DNA from: Halalkalibacillus halophilus DSM 18494
GTDB lineage: Bacteria; Bacillota; Bacilli; Bacillales; Alkalibacillaceae
DNA length: 64,000 nt
Reading direction: 5' to 3'
Assembly: GCF_000423105.1 (NCBI RefSeq)
Contig: NZ_KE383978.1
Coordinates: 62,001-126,000 of the forward strand
Part shown: piece after piece, positions 1 to 8,461 of the stretch
Position numbering within the stretch: the stretch's first letter is position 1
Layout of the letters: each line of letters starts with the position of its first letter
The notes under the pieces: generated by a model
Database searches by the model: none
Seen by the model: the letters and a program-made list of their open reading frames with translations, nothing else
Told to the model about the DNA's origin: nothing
Position numbers and translations under genes: made by a program

Positions 1-264
1 ATCATCGCCATCTGGACGAAGTGCTTCTACGGTTTCTTTGCCCCGACCTTCTAAACAGTGCTCAATCAAGTCATCTTTGTCCTCTTGCCATAACCCGAAA
101 TTATCATTTACATAAATAATCGGGAGTCCTTGTTCGTTCGCTTGTTTTTTTAAATCTAGAATAGGTTCAACAATCGGTTTCGTGTGGTAAAGAAGATCGT
201 CTCCTCCTTCGAAATCCATCGAATTTAACATGTCGATAATTAATAATGCGGTGTTTTTACTCAT
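1..264 (-). CDS. Isochorismatase-family cysteine hydrolase, N-terminal part (runs off the left edge)
   Basis: The first 88 codons are in the window. The start MSKNTALLIIDMLNSMDF has the buried beta strand and the catalytic Asp (LLIID) of the isochorismatase/nicotinamidase superfamily; the catalytic Lys and Cys lie outside the window. The ATG follows the nadE stop by only a few bases, and the ribosome site AAAGGGTGA overlaps the nadE end, so the two genes look translationally coupled. Pairing with NAD synthetase makes a role in nicotinamide or pyridine-nucleotide salvage attractive, but that is inference; the family also contains hydrolases with unrelated substrates. Confidence 0.75.
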   Translation of the reverse strand, partial: MSKNTALLIIDMLNSMDFEGGDDLLYHTKPIVEPILDLKKQANEQGLPIIYVNDNFGLWQEDKDDLIEHCLEGRGKETVEALRPDGDD

Positions 265-270
265 ATTTTA

Positions 271-1011
271 TCACCCTTTAAATCTGTCTGGTCCAGGTGC
301 TATTTCGCGTTTATGCTTCGTGCTATCATATAGTTCTTTTACACGTTTTTCGTCTTTTTCACCAATCGATTCTCCTCGTATATATGCATCGATTTTGTCA
401 TAGGAGACTCCTAATTCGTCCTCGTCTGTTTGTCCTTCCCAAAGCTCAGCACTAGGTGGTTTGCTGATAACCTGTTCCGTTACTCCTAAAGCTTCAGCCA
501 TGTCTCGGACCTCTTGCTTGCTTAAGTTCAGAAGCGGCATCAAGTCTGCACCACCGTCACCATATTTTGTGAAGTACCCAGTATAGGTCTCAGGTGCATT
601 CCCTGTACCGATTACAAGATACTCATAGTTTTGTGCAACAGCGTACATCGTACTCATGCGAAGTCGCGCCTGGAAATTTGCTTTTACCATGCGGTCGTTA
701 TCCTCATTCCATTCATTTGAAACTTTTTCTTGCATAGCTTTCACTGCTGTATGGAAAGTATCTGTTAGTTCAATTCCAACGTAACGGATGCCAGAGTTCT
801 CAGCTACTGCAACTGCATCTGTTTGATCTTCCACACGTTGATTGATTGGTAAAATCACCCCGAAAGAATGATCGGGAAAAGCTCGTTTGATTAAATAAGC
901 AACAACAGCAGAGTCTATGCCTCCACTTATACCTACAAGGGCGCCTTTTGCACCAGCATCATTTACTTGGTCTCTAATCCAATCTACTAAGTACTCTATA
1001 TGTTTTTCCAC
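271..1011 (-). CDS. nadE: NH3-dependent NAD+ synthetase NadE
   Basis: This enzyme converts nicotinic acid adenine dinucleotide, ATP and ammonia to NAD+ in the cytosol. The N-type ATP pyrophosphatase loop SGGIDSA is at residues 29-35, and the family signatures GTGNAPETYTGYFTKYGDGG and LMPLLNLSKQEVR follow. At 246 residues it is a short NadE without the glutaminase domain. The start is GTG: AGGAGG lies nine bases upstream, and the ATG between them is followed at once by TAG. The cysteine hydrolase gene follows directly and probably shares the transcript. Confidence 0.95.
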   Translation of the reverse strand: MEKHIEYLVDWIRDQVNDAGAKGALVGISGGIDSAVVAYLIKRAFPDHSFGVILPINQRVEDQTDAVAVAENSGIRYVGIELTDTFHTAVKAMQEKVSNEWNEDNDRMVKANFQARLRMSTMYAVAQNYEYLVIGTGNAPETYTGYFTKYGDGGADLMPLLNLSKQEVRDMAEALGVTEQVISKPPSAELWEGQTDEDELGVSYDKIDAYIRGESIGEKDEKRVKELYDSTKHKREIAPGPDRFKG

Positions 1012-1168
1012 AACTACATTCCTCCTGAATTACTTTCTACTTGTATACTTTCCTTCCTTTTTAAGAAAATAAACCTTTCTAGTCAGTTTATTTGATTTTT
1101 CAGCGCCAATAATGAATAATGTGAGTGGATAAAAAAGTACGGTTTATTATTACTTTAGGGGGATCATT

Positions 1169-1882
1169 ATGAAAGTAGAAATTTATTCGGATGTAGTTTG
1201 TCCATTTTGTTATATTGGAAAGAAACGTTTTGAGCAAGCTTTAGAGAAGTTTGCAGATAAGGAAAGTGTTGAAAGTACTTTTCGTAGTTTTCAATTAGAC
1301 CCAGATGCTGCTCCAGCGCCCGGGGAGGACATTCATGCGATGTTGGCAAAAAAGTACGATGTCCCTTATGAAAAAGGACAAGAAATGAACCGTCAAATGG
1401 CTGAGCAAGGAAAAGAAGTAGGCGTCGAAATGAATTTCGATCAGGTTAAACCTGCAAACACGGAAGATGCACACCGCTTAAGCCAATATGCTGAAAAAGA
1501 AGGTAAGATGGATGCTTTGATGGAAAGGTTAATGCAAGCTTACTTTAAAGAAGGTAAGGATGTAGGAGATCATGAAGTTTTAGCAGATTGTGCAGCGGAT
1601 GTAGGAATGAACCGAGAAGCTGCTTTGGAAGTGTTAAAGCGAGAAGATTATAGGGATGCGGTTGTTCATCAACAACAAACGGCCCGTCAAATTGGAGTAA
1701 CTGGTGTACCGTTTTTCGTGTTTAATGGTAAATATGCCGTTTCTGGCGCGCAAGCAAGTGAAACTTTTTTAGAGATTTTGGAAAAAGTACACGAGGAAGA
1801 AAAAGCTGAAAATCAATTAGAAATGATCAATACAGGAGCGAAAACGGAGTATTGTGAAGGCGATGATTGTGGCGACAAATAA
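1169..1882 (+). CDS. DsbA/FrnE-family thiol oxidoreductase with a cysteine-bearing C-terminal tail
   Basis: A thioredoxin-fold DsbA-family protein of 237 residues. The redox motif C11-P-F-C14 is at the very N-terminus, with no signal peptide, so it should be cytosolic like FrnE-type proteins. The cis-proline region GVTGVPFFVF and the FNGKYAVSGAQ strand appear near residue 180-195. Beyond the domain an acidic tail ends YCEGDDCGDK, giving a second cysteine pair (229 and 234). Likely role is disulfide exchange under oxidative stress; the substrate is unknown. The start has a GGGGG ribosome site. A rho-independent terminator follows. Confidence 0.85.
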   Translation: MKVEIYSDVVCPFCYIGKKRFEQALEKFADKESVESTFRSFQLDPDAAPAPGEDIHAMLAKKYDVPYEKGQEMNRQMAEQGKEVGVEMNFDQVKPANTEDAHRLSQYAEKEGKMDALMERLMQAYFKEGKDVGDHEVLADCAADVGMNREAALEVLKREDYRDAVVHQQQTARQIGVTGVPFFVFNGKYAVSGAQASETFLEILEKVHEEEKAENQLEMINTGAKTEYCEGDDCGDK

Positions 1883-1895
1883 ATAATTTATTGAG

Positions 1896-1931
1896 AATCG
1901 GTAGTCACATTGTGGCTGCCGATTTTTTTCG
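1896..1931 (+). terminator. Rho-independent terminator after the DsbA-like gene
   Basis: AATCGGTAGTCAC pairs with GTGGCTGCCGATT (13 bp with two wobble pairs, 3-4 base loop), followed by a run of seven T. Confidence 0.85.
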
Positions 1932-1950
1932 GGGAATAACTACGGTAATG

Positions 1951-2245
1951 AATTCAATCGCTCGTAAGGAAGTCCAATCAACCGTTAGCAAGCTCCAATC
2001 ACCTGTCAGGAAGCCCAATCAACCGTTAGCAGGCTCCAATCGCCCGTCAGGAAGCCCAATCGCTCGTTAGCAGGCTCCAATCGCCCGTCAGGAAGCCCAA
2101 TCGCCCGTCAGCAGGCTCCAATCGCCCGTCAGGAAGCCCAATCGCCCGTCAGCAGGCTCCAATCGCTCGTTAGGAAATCCAATCAGGATCCAAAAGGCCA
2201 ATCAGTCGTGAGAACGATCAAATCAGGATTCAAAGTGTCCATCTA
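1951..2245. repeat. CAATC-family tandem array 1, alternating 20/21 bp period
   Basis: CAAT cores fall at 1955, 1975, 1996, 2016, 2037, 2057, 2078, 2098, 2119, 2139, 2160, 2180 and 2199, a strict 20/21 alternation (41 bp superperiod). Units read CCAATCGCCCGTCAGGAAGC and CCAATCGCCCGTCAGCAGGCT, decaying at both ends. The array fills the gap between two convergent genes, just past the DsbA-gene terminator. Open frames through it encode only the repeat and are not genes. No function is known to me. Confidence 0.9.
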
Positions 2246-2348
2246 ATTGACCACGTACCCCCAATCTATGGGTTGCTACTGTGACCCTTATGTACGTATG
2301 TTTTAAGAAAACAATTCCAATGTTTTTCTTCTTCTCCCTCTAGATAAA

Positions 2349-2831
2349 TTATTTTCTTCTTTCATGTAGCTGCTGGTGGAGTGTGCGAACCTGTTCTGCA
2401 AGTTCTGGTACAGGTCCATCTACTACAGCATCACGGATTACTTCTTGGATGGGAAGATTCCGAACACGTGACGGGGGCAATCCCAGGTCACTCATCCATT
2501 GTATAAGTTGTTCAGACGAACTAGCATAGACAATCCGACCTAAACCAACCCACCCGTGAGCCGCAGCACACATCGGGCAATGTTCGCCTGAGGTATACAC
2601 CGTTGCTATACTGCGCTCATCGGGACTCATATTCTTAGCTGCCCACCGCGCAATAGAAAATTCCGGATGTTGAGTATGATCTCCACCTGCCACGTGGTTA
2701 TGATCCTCGAAAAGCACTTTTCCATCAGCCGCAACAAGGACTGAACCAAACGGATCGTCACCTTTTTCAAGGGCTGTTTTCGCTAGCTCCACACAACGCT
2801 CTAACTGCCTTAAATCGAACGTACTTATCAT
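2349..2831 (-). CDS. Cytidine/deoxycytidylate deaminase-fold nucleoside deaminase
   Basis: About 160 residues with the zinc-dependent deaminase signature: HPE supplies a zinc His and the proton-shuttling Glu, and HCPMC supplies the two zinc cysteines. The usual H(A/V)E is HPE here, so the exact substrate (guanine, cytosine, or another base) cannot be called. Upstream sequence ALEKGDDPFGSVLVAADGKV matches the substrate-binding strand of TadA/guanine-deaminase-like proteins. The start was set at MISTFDL because GAGGGG lies seven bases upstream; an in-frame start eight codons earlier has no good ribosome site. It stands alone between two repeat arrays. Confidence 0.8.
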   Translation of the reverse strand: MISTFDLRQLERCVELAKTALEKGDDPFGSVLVAADGKVLFEDHNHVAGGDHTQHPEFSIARWAAKNMSPDERSIATVYTSGEHCPMCAAAHGWVGLGRIVYASSSEQLIQWMSDLGLPPSRVRNLPIQEVIRDAVVDGPVPELAEQVRTLHQQLHERRK

Positions 2832-2978
2832 CTTAAATCCCCTCTTTTCCCACAAATGTATAGGCTACTCATATTATTATATATTAACCCACATACCTGA
2901 TTGCAATCTAAATGAACAAAAAAAATAAACGAAAGAAATAGCTTATTACAAGTGTTGAGCCACCTATTTACATAAGTC

Positions 2979-3332
2979 CGCAATCAGTATTCAAAGTGTC
3001 CAATCAGTCGTCAGCCCGCTCCAATCAGGATTCAAAGTGTCCAATCAGTCGTCAGCCCGCTCCAATCAGTATTCAAAGTGTCCAATCAGTCGTCAGCCCG
3101 CTCCAATCAGGATTCAAAGTGTCCAATCAGTCGTCAGCCCGCTCCAATCAGTATTCAAAGTGTCCAATCAGTCGCCAGCCCGCTCCAATCAGTATTCAAA
3201 GTGTCCAATCAGTCGTCAGCCCGCTCCAATCAGGATTCAGAGTGTCCAATCAGTCGTCAGCCCGCTCCAATCAGGATTCAAAGTGTCCAATCAGTCGTTA
3301 GCACACTCCAATCAGGATTCAATCCAAAAAAG
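2979..3332. repeat. CAATC-family tandem array 2, 41 bp superperiod
   Basis: About 17 units; CAAT cores at 2981, 3001, 3022, 3042, 3063, 3083 and onward to about 3309, alternating 20 and 21 bp. One 41 bp unit is CCAATCAGTCGTCAGCCCGCT followed by CCAATCAGGATTCAAAGTGT. Copies are nearly identical, more homogeneous than array 1. All three forward frames stay open here and give SNQSSARSNQ-type polypeptides, a consequence of the repeat rather than genes. It lies between two minus-strand genes. Confidence 0.92.
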
Positions 3333-3353
3333 CTCATATATAATTCTCCTATT

Positions 3354-3974
3354 TTATAATCCTGTTTCTAAAAGCCTCTTTGCAATTACATGATACCCTT
3401 GTTTGTTTGGATGTATGCTTTTGAAGGCGAGCAGCTTCCGGTGGTGAGCTCTGAATTCATCATAGACATGGACGTAGCGAACTACTTGGTCTTCAAAGCT
3501 GTATAAAGTATGGTTCCAACGGTGAATCCAATAGTCACTATACGTTAATTCTGGGTATGGATTGTAGAGACCAACTAAGCGAATTTGATAAGGTATCGTA
3601 GACCCAGCTTTTAATTGATGGATGGTATCGAGAATTCTAAAAATGTTTTCTTCGAATTGAAAGGAAGCGTATTCGAAATACATTGGGTTACCTGTTCGCA
3701 TAAGCAGGCGATTTGCACGTAGTAAATCGTTGCTTCCGGTCGTGATTGTGAACAGGTTTCCATAGGTAAGCCGTTCTTGGACATAAGGGTCTTGCATCAA
3801 ATCGACTAAGTCTTCACTTAGCAATCTTTTTCTTGCGAAGACTTCTGTACGAACAGGTATTTTCCATTCGTGAGAGAGATCTGACGCATACTTCTGTACA
3901 AATCCCTTCGTGAACTTACTTCCAACACCTACAGTTAATGAATCACCTAGTGCTTTATAGATAATTTCTCTCAT
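3354..3974 (-). CDS. SGNH/GDSL-family hydrolase
   Basis: About 206 residues with the four SGNH blocks: block I ALGDSLTVG near the N-terminus (catalytic Ser), TTGSNDLL with the block III Asn, and the C-terminal HPNKQGYHVIA with the catalytic Asp/His region (here SIHPNKQGY). It is an esterase, lipase or acyl-hydrolase by family. There is no clear signal peptide, so it looks cytosolic. MREIIYK was chosen as the start because AAAGGA sits about eleven bases upstream, while an earlier ATG overlaps that site. The real substrate is unknown. Confidence 0.85.
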   Translation of the reverse strand: MREIIYKALGDSLTVGVGSKFTKGFVQKYASDLSHEWKIPVRTEVFARKRLLSEDLVDLMQDPYVQERLTYGNLFTITTGSNDLLRANRLLMRTGNPMYFEYASFQFEENIFRILDTIHQLKAGSTIPYQIRLVGLYNPYPELTYSDYWIHRWNHTLYSFEDQVVRYVHVYDEFRAHHRKLLAFKSIHPNKQGYHVIAKRLLETGL

Positions 3975-4058
3975 AAAAATACCCATCCTTTCTCTCGCCC
4001 TCTTTTATAAATATGAAAAAGGGGAGAGATTCGAATGGGTGTATATCTTATTTACTTA

Positions 4059-4619
4059 TTAATAGAAAACTGGGAAGAGAAAACGCCATAAGTTTCCGTA
4101 TGGGAATCTGTGTCTTCTAAAGCGTCTGAATCTTCTAGGGTATCTTCCGGGGCCGTATCCATAAGAGCCATGACCACCAGGGCCACCCCATCCACCCCAT
4201 TGCCCCCACTGACGGGAGTCCTCTTGTTCTTGGCGATCGTGATCACCATAAGGGATGAGGATCGTTACTCCATCATCAGAAATCTCATCGATGATTCCTT
4301 CGACTAATTGGCCATCATTTAAATGTAGTTGCACAAAATGTAATTGATGTTCACGACACAAATCTTGCATCTGCTTCTTGTGTTTCTTTGGATCCATTTG
4401 TTGTGGTGACTCCATGTTTGGATGCTGGTTGTTTGGCATCATGTTCATCGGATGCTGGTTATTCGGCATCATATTCATGGGGTGTTGGTTACTTGGCATC
4501 ATGTTCATCGGGTGTTGGTTGTTTGGCATCATATTCATCGGATGCTGATTGTTCGGCATCATGTTCGCAGGGTGTTGATTATTTGGCATCATATTTGACG
4601 GTTGTTGATTGTTACTCAA
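4059..4619 (-). CDS. Decapeptide-repeat protein with a basic, aromatic C-terminus (possible coat-type protein)
   Basis: Not assigned to a known family. Residues about 10-70 are six to seven copies of a ten-residue unit NMMPNNQHPM. A compact middle segment (FVQLHLNDGQLVEGIIDEI, then DDGVTILIPYGD) looks like a small Sm/SH3-like beta barrel. The C-terminus is Gly/Trp/Tyr rich, then strongly basic (RRFRRFRRHRF), ending with a hydrophobic WRFLFPVFY. This composition recalls spore coat or surface-binding proteins of bacilli. The TTG start is favoured: AAGGAAGGTGG lies just upstream, and a longer frame would run into the divergent MFS gene. Confidence 0.65.
   Translation of the reverse strand: MSNNQQPSNMMPNNQHPANMMPNNQHPMNMMPNNQHPMNMMPSNQHPMNMMPNNQHPMNMMPNNQHPNMESPQQMDPKKHKKQMQDLCREHQLHFVQLHLNDGQLVEGIIDEISDDGVTILIPYGDHDRQEQEDSRQWGQWGGWGGPGGHGSYGYGPGRYPRRFRRFRRHRFPYGNLWRFLFPVFY
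4411..4600. repeat. 30-bp coding minisatellite
   Basis: Six or more copies of a 30-bp unit encode the ten-residue NMMPNNQHPM repeat on the minus strand. Units line up exactly every 30 bases from 4411, with third-position changes among copies, implying selection on the peptide as well as recent duplication. Confidence 0.9.
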
Positions 4620-4748
4620 TGTAATCCACCTTCCTTTCATCCTCATCCTTAAGATATTCACAATTAATGAATTCGTGACAAATGCGTAGAAAGATATGGA
4701 GAGAAAATTCGTGATATACTTATCAGCGATATGCTTGGAGGTGTAAGT

Positions 4749-6035
4749 GTGGAAGCTCAAAAGAATTCAAATGATGTCATAGTGAAACATACTCCGTTTT
4801 ATTATGGTTGGGTAATTGTTATTATGGCGGCATTAGGGGTCTTTTTCTCGGGACCAGGTCAAACGTATTCGGTTTCTATTTTTATTGATGCATACATCAC
4901 GGAATTTGGTTGGAGTCAATCGCTTGTTTCATCTATGTACTCTGGGGCAACATTATTATCTGGTTGCTTGATGATTTTACTTGGAAAAATGATTGATCGA
5001 CGGGGACAAAAGGCGATGTCGATTGTTGCTGGGGTTATGTTAACGATCGCTTGTTTATTTAATAGCTTTATTTTAGGACCGATTATGTTGTTTATTGGTT
5101 TCTTTCTTATTCGTATGTTTGGACAAGGATTAATGGAGATGGTTCCAAATACGCTTGTTCCGCAATGGTTTGTTAGAAAAAGAGGGAAGGCGATGGCGTT
5201 TATGGAGATCGGAGGATTTCTTAGTGCGGCTGCATTACCTCCGTTAAACGTCTGGCTCATTGCTTCATTTGGTTGGAGCGGGGCATGGCAAGTTTGGGCA
5301 GCGATTCTGTGTTTATTTTATATTCCACTCATTATTCTTTTTGTGAAAAATAAACCTGAAGAATATGGTTTGGCACCGGATGGACCGATTGAAAAAAAGT
5401 ATAAAGAATTCTCTGAGGAAATAAACAGTGAGATCAATAAAGTAAGTTGGCCGCTCCATCAAGCGATTCGAACATGGAGCTTTTGGGGCGTTCTATTTTG
5501 TATTGCGGTTCCGGCAATGGTTAATACTGGCCTGACTTTTCATATGGTCTCTATCCTTGGAGAAGAAGGGATATCAAGAGGAGAAGCGTCATTCGTACTC
5601 AGTATGATGGCCTTGGTTGCTTTTCCACTCTCGTTCATTGCAGGGTTTGTGTTGGACCGTTTCGCTTTACATAAAGTTTTTGCACTAACGTTAATCATTG
5701 AAACAACTGCTTTAATCGTACTTCTCTTTGCTGATTCATTTGCTTCGGCATTAGTATTCGGGTTTTTGCGTGGAGTGGGTGCAGGTTTTGGAACGATTTG
5801 TTTAGGGTTAATTATACCGAATTTTTTCGGGACGGGTTATTTAGGAAGTTTAAAAGGAGTAGGGGTAACTTCAACAGTAATTGCTTCTTCATTAGGTCCG
5901 TTACCATTCGGTCTTGCCTATGATTGGTTTGGTGGATACACTGAAATTCTTATTGCCATGCTAGTGTTTCCTTTACTTGCGATCTTCGTTGCGTGGTTTA
6001 ATAAAGGTCCAGATGATACGAAGTTAGTTCGATAA
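4749..6035 (+). CDS. MFS transporter, OFA (oxalate/formate or monocarboxylate) type
   Basis: About 428 residues with twelve predicted membrane segments in two halves separated by a hydrophilic loop (near residues 205-245). Features of the major facilitator superfamily include GKMIDRRGQKAMS after segment 2, and GWVIVIMAALGVFFSGPGQTYS and a PNTLVPQWFVRKRGKAMAF stretch like the OFA subgroup of anion/monocarboxylate carriers. The GTG start was preferred because GGAGG lies seven bases before it; an upstream ATG lies within the ribosome-site region. The substrate is not predictable from sequence alone. Confidence 0.85.
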   Translation: MEAQKNSNDVIVKHTPFYYGWVIVIMAALGVFFSGPGQTYSVSIFIDAYITEFGWSQSLVSSMYSGATLLSGCLMILLGKMIDRRGQKAMSIVAGVMLTIACLFNSFILGPIMLFIGFFLIRMFGQGLMEMVPNTLVPQWFVRKRGKAMAFMEIGGFLSAAALPPLNVWLIASFGWSGAWQVWAAILCLFYIPLIILFVKNKPEEYGLAPDGPIEKKYKEFSEEINSEINKVSWPLHQAIRTWSFWGVLFCIAVPAMVNTGLTFHMVSILGEEGISRGEASFVLSMMALVAFPLSFIAGFVLDRFALHKVFALTLIIETTALIVLLFADSFASALVFGFLRGVGAGFGTICLGLIIPNFFGTGYLGSLKGVGVTSTVIASSLGPLPFGLAYDWFGGYTEILIAMLVFPLLAIFVAWFNKGPDDTKLVR

Positions 6036-6064
6036 AAATTAGGTATATTTTCTCATTTTGTCGT

Positions 6065-6089
6065 TTTTGTGACAAAATCCGTTAGTTAC
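6065..6089. promoter_or_regulatory. Palindrome TTTTGTGACAAAA plus GTTAC, shared with position 32705
   Basis: A perfect 13-base palindrome TTTTGTGACAAAA is followed after exactly seven bases by GTTAC. The same palindrome-N7-GTTAC arrangement occurs at 32705-32729. Both lie upstream of a small membrane-protein gene (6144 and 32927). Identity of any binding protein is unknown. Confidence 0.4.
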
Positions 6090-6143
6090 TCTATTTGTTT
6101 AGGGTAATGTACTTACAAGATATTAAAAAGGAGGATGACAGAC

Positions 6144-6500
6144 ATGGTAGACGAAAGAAAAGAAGAAGAAAGAATCGAACGTCGTGAAGAACCAGATCGC
6201 ACAGGTTCCACGGCAATCAAATCGATTACCGCTATTATTATTGTTGTATTAATTATTTTCTTCTTTATTTACTTTGTATTCCCATTATTTACTGGAGACG
6301 GTGATGATGGAAATGGTGAAGATGTAGATATTGAATTAGATGTAGATGATGGCGAAGATGGCGGAGATGGTAACGGCGGTGATGCTAGCGGCGACAACGG
6401 TGGAGACACTGGAGGCGACGAAGGTGGAGACGCAGAAGAAGAAACAGATGACAGTGGCGATGAAGGCGACGACGGTGAAGACACCGACGAAGAGTCTTAA
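6144..6500 (+). CDS. Single-pass membrane protein with an extreme Asp/Glu/Gly tail
   Basis: 118 residues: a charged N-terminal cytoplasmic segment (about 25 residues), one long hydrophobic helix (SITAIIIVVLIIFFFIYFVF), then about 65 residues almost entirely Asp, Glu and Gly. The topology puts the acidic tail outside. No family recognised. The tail could bind cations or hydration water at the surface, which fits a salt-adapted cell, but this is inference. ATG at 6144 was chosen because AAGGAGG is nine bases upstream; the earlier ATG directly abuts the ribosome site. A terminator follows. Confidence 0.8.
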   Translation: MVDERKEEERIERREEPDRTGSTAIKSITAIIIVVLIIFFFIYFVFPLFTGDGDDGNGEDVDIELDVDDGEDGGDGNGGDASGDNGGDTGGDEGGDAEEETDDSGDEGDDGEDTDEES

Positions 6501-6540
6501 AGTCATACAAAAATTATAGAAAATCAGATTAGTTCTGGTA

Positions 6541-6580
6541 AGAGGGTGATTCTAAATACGTTTTAGGTCACCCTTTTTTA
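6541..6580 (+). terminator. Rho-independent terminator after the acidic membrane protein gene
   Basis: AGGGTGA pairs with TCACCCT across an 18-base loop, followed by TTTTT. Confidence 0.7.
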
Positions 6581-6652
6581 TGAAATTTATGACTAAAAAG
6601 TATTTTAAGTAACATGCTAGAAACATATGACAAAGACAGGAGAGAGAAAATT

Positions 6653-8326
6653 GTGCGTAAAACCAATTTAATTGATTGGCCGACGTTTATTGCCTCGTTC
6701 ATTCTATTGTTGGCGGTAGTAATTCCGCTAGTACTATTTCCAGACGCGGGAGCTGAAATAGTTGGCATTGTTAATGAATTTGTATCTAGTAGGTTTAAGT
6801 TTTTATACTTATTAATGGGACTTGGTGTGTTTTTCTTTTTAATTTTTGTAGCATTTAGTCAAAATGGTCATGTGAAGCTTGGTGAAGATGATAAACCTGA
6901 ATTTAGCACGTTATCTTGGGCCGGAATGCTTTTTAGTGCGGGTATTGGCTCTAGTATCCTGTACTGGGCTACGATCGAGTGGGCCTATTACTACCAGGGT
7001 CCTCCATTTGGATTAGACCCAAGTGAGCAGCAGCTAGAAACGATTCAATGGGCTTCCACGTATGGAATTTTTCACTGGGGACCAATAGCGTGGGCGATTT
7101 ATTGTTTACCTGCGATCCCTATGGCTTATTTCTTTTATGTACGAAAGACGCCGGTAATTAAAGTGTCTGAAACAGTTCGACCAGTAATCGGAGGATGGGC
7201 GGATACGTTTGTTGGGAAAATCATAGACGTTCTATTCATCTTCGGCTTATTAGGCGGGGCTGGAACTACATTAGCTTTAGGAACCCCGTTAATCGCAAGT
7301 GGTATTTCTGAACTCACAGGTTTAGAGGACACCATGACCATGCGGACGATTATCTTGCTTTTAGTAACAGCAATTTTCGGAATCAGTTCGTATGTTGGAT
7401 TAAAAGAGGGGATTAAGCGATTAAGCGATATAAATTTAAGTTTGGCGCTATTCTTACTAGCATTCATTTTAATACTCGGACCAACACAATTCATAGTCGA
7501 TACCACGACGAATAGTATCGGGTTGATTTTAGATAACTTCTTCCGAATGAGCACCTGGACGGAGCCATTTGCGAATTTGGGTGAATTTGAAGCAACAGGT
7601 TTTCCGGAAAGTTGGACCGTGTTCTACTGGGCTTGGTGGTTAGTATACGCACCATTTGTAGGTCTGTTTATAGCCAGAATTTCCCGTGGTAGAACTATCC
7701 GCCAAATGATATTTGGAACGATGGTATATGGTTCGATTGGTTGTTTGTTGTTCTTTGGAATCATGGGGAACTTTGGATTGTATTTGCAAATGTCAGGTGG
7801 CTTTGATGTCATTAATGTATTAAATGAACAGGGTGCACCTGCTGCGATTATTTCCATTATTAATCAGCTACCACTCGCAAAAGTAATGGTTTCTATTTTT
7901 GTAATCTTAGCTGTTATTTTCTTAGCAACAACGTTTGACTCCAGTTCCTTTATCTTAGCTTCTGTAACACAGAAAAAGCTAGAAAATGAAGAACCATTGC
8001 GTTGGAACCGACTATTCTGGGCATTTACGCTATGTTTAATGCCACTAACGTTAATGTTCTTAGGTGGATTGGACACGTTACAAACCGCGAGTATTGTAGG
8101 TGGTTTCCCGCTGATCTTCATTATGTTCCTGCTCGGATGGGCCTTTATGAAAGCCTCAACGGGTGACATTAAAGATGATGACCAGTATAAATCGAAAACA
8201 ATTGTGGTTGATTATAAAGGTGTAAGAGAGCGTATGCGAGCGAGACGTTTACGGAAGAAACAAGAGCGTGAAGAGAAGAAGCAAAACCGTAGATCACTGA
8301 AGGATGACCAGCAGGATAAGGAGTAA
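6653..8326 (+). CDS. BCCT-family quaternary-amine transporter, CaiT-like branch
   Basis: About 557 residues, twelve predicted membrane helices and a basic, charged C-terminal tail (RERMRARRLRKKQERE...). The aromatic core FYWAWWLVY followed by FIARISRGRTIRQ is the BCCT signature. IEWAYYYQGPPFG and GFPESWTVFYWAWW resemble carnitine/gamma-butyrobetaine carriers of the CaiT type more than BetP-type glycine-betaine importers, as I remember those sequences. Probable role is uptake or exchange of betaine, carnitine or a related osmolyte. GTG at 6653 has AGGAGAG six bases upstream. The basic tail may sense osmotic state, as known for BetP. Confidence 0.88.
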   Translation: MRKTNLIDWPTFIASFILLLAVVIPLVLFPDAGAEIVGIVNEFVSSRFKFLYLLMGLGVFFFLIFVAFSQNGHVKLGEDDKPEFSTLSWAGMLFSAGIGSSILYWATIEWAYYYQGPPFGLDPSEQQLETIQWASTYGIFHWGPIAWAIYCLPAIPMAYFFYVRKTPVIKVSETVRPVIGGWADTFVGKIIDVLFIFGLLGGAGTTLALGTPLIASGISELTGLEDTMTMRTIILLLVTAIFGISSYVGLKEGIKRLSDINLSLALFLLAFILILGPTQFIVDTTTNSIGLILDNFFRMSTWTEPFANLGEFEATGFPESWTVFYWAWWLVYAPFVGLFIARISRGRTIRQMIFGTMVYGSIGCLLFFGIMGNFGLYLQMSGGFDVINVLNEQGAPAAIISIINQLPLAKVMVSIFVILAVIFLATTFDSSSFILASVTQKKLENEEPLRWNRLFWAFTLCLMPLTLMFLGGLDTLQTASIVGGFPLIFIMFLLGWAFMKASTGDIKDDDQYKSKTIVVDYKGVRERMRARRLRKKQEREEKKQNRRSLKDDQQDKE

Positions 8327-8330
8327 AGAT

Positions 8331-8364
8331 AAAAGGAGCTGCCTACAAAGGTAGCTCCTTTTCC
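8331..8364 (+). terminator. Rho-independent terminator after the BCCT gene
   Basis: AAAGGAGCTGCC pairs with GGTAGCTCCTTT (12 bp with one wobble, six-base loop), then TT. Confidence 0.85.
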
Positions 8365-8461
8365 TATTCTATTATAGCATAAAAATTCAGATAATTTTAG
8401 ACTGCATTTTCCTAAAAAACCCATTTATACTTAAGTAGGAAACTACATTGGAGGGATTTAT

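Noticed and set aside
2979..3332. Possible CRISPR array
   Set aside because: Units are 20/21 bases with no unique spacers, no leader and no cas genes.
1867..3393. Open frames through the CAATC arrays encoding SNQSSARSNQ-type polypeptides
   Set aside because: All three frames are open because the repeat lacks stops; there are no ribosome sites, and peptide sequence simply mirrors the repeat.
4620..4760. N-terminal extension of the decapeptide-repeat protein to an upstream ATG
   Set aside because: It overlaps the divergent MFS gene start and lacks a ribosome site, whereas the TTG start has AAGGAAGGTGG.
6269..6484. Antisense Ser/Pro-rich open frame
   Set aside because: It is the reverse shadow of the Asp/Gly-rich tail of the acidic membrane protein.
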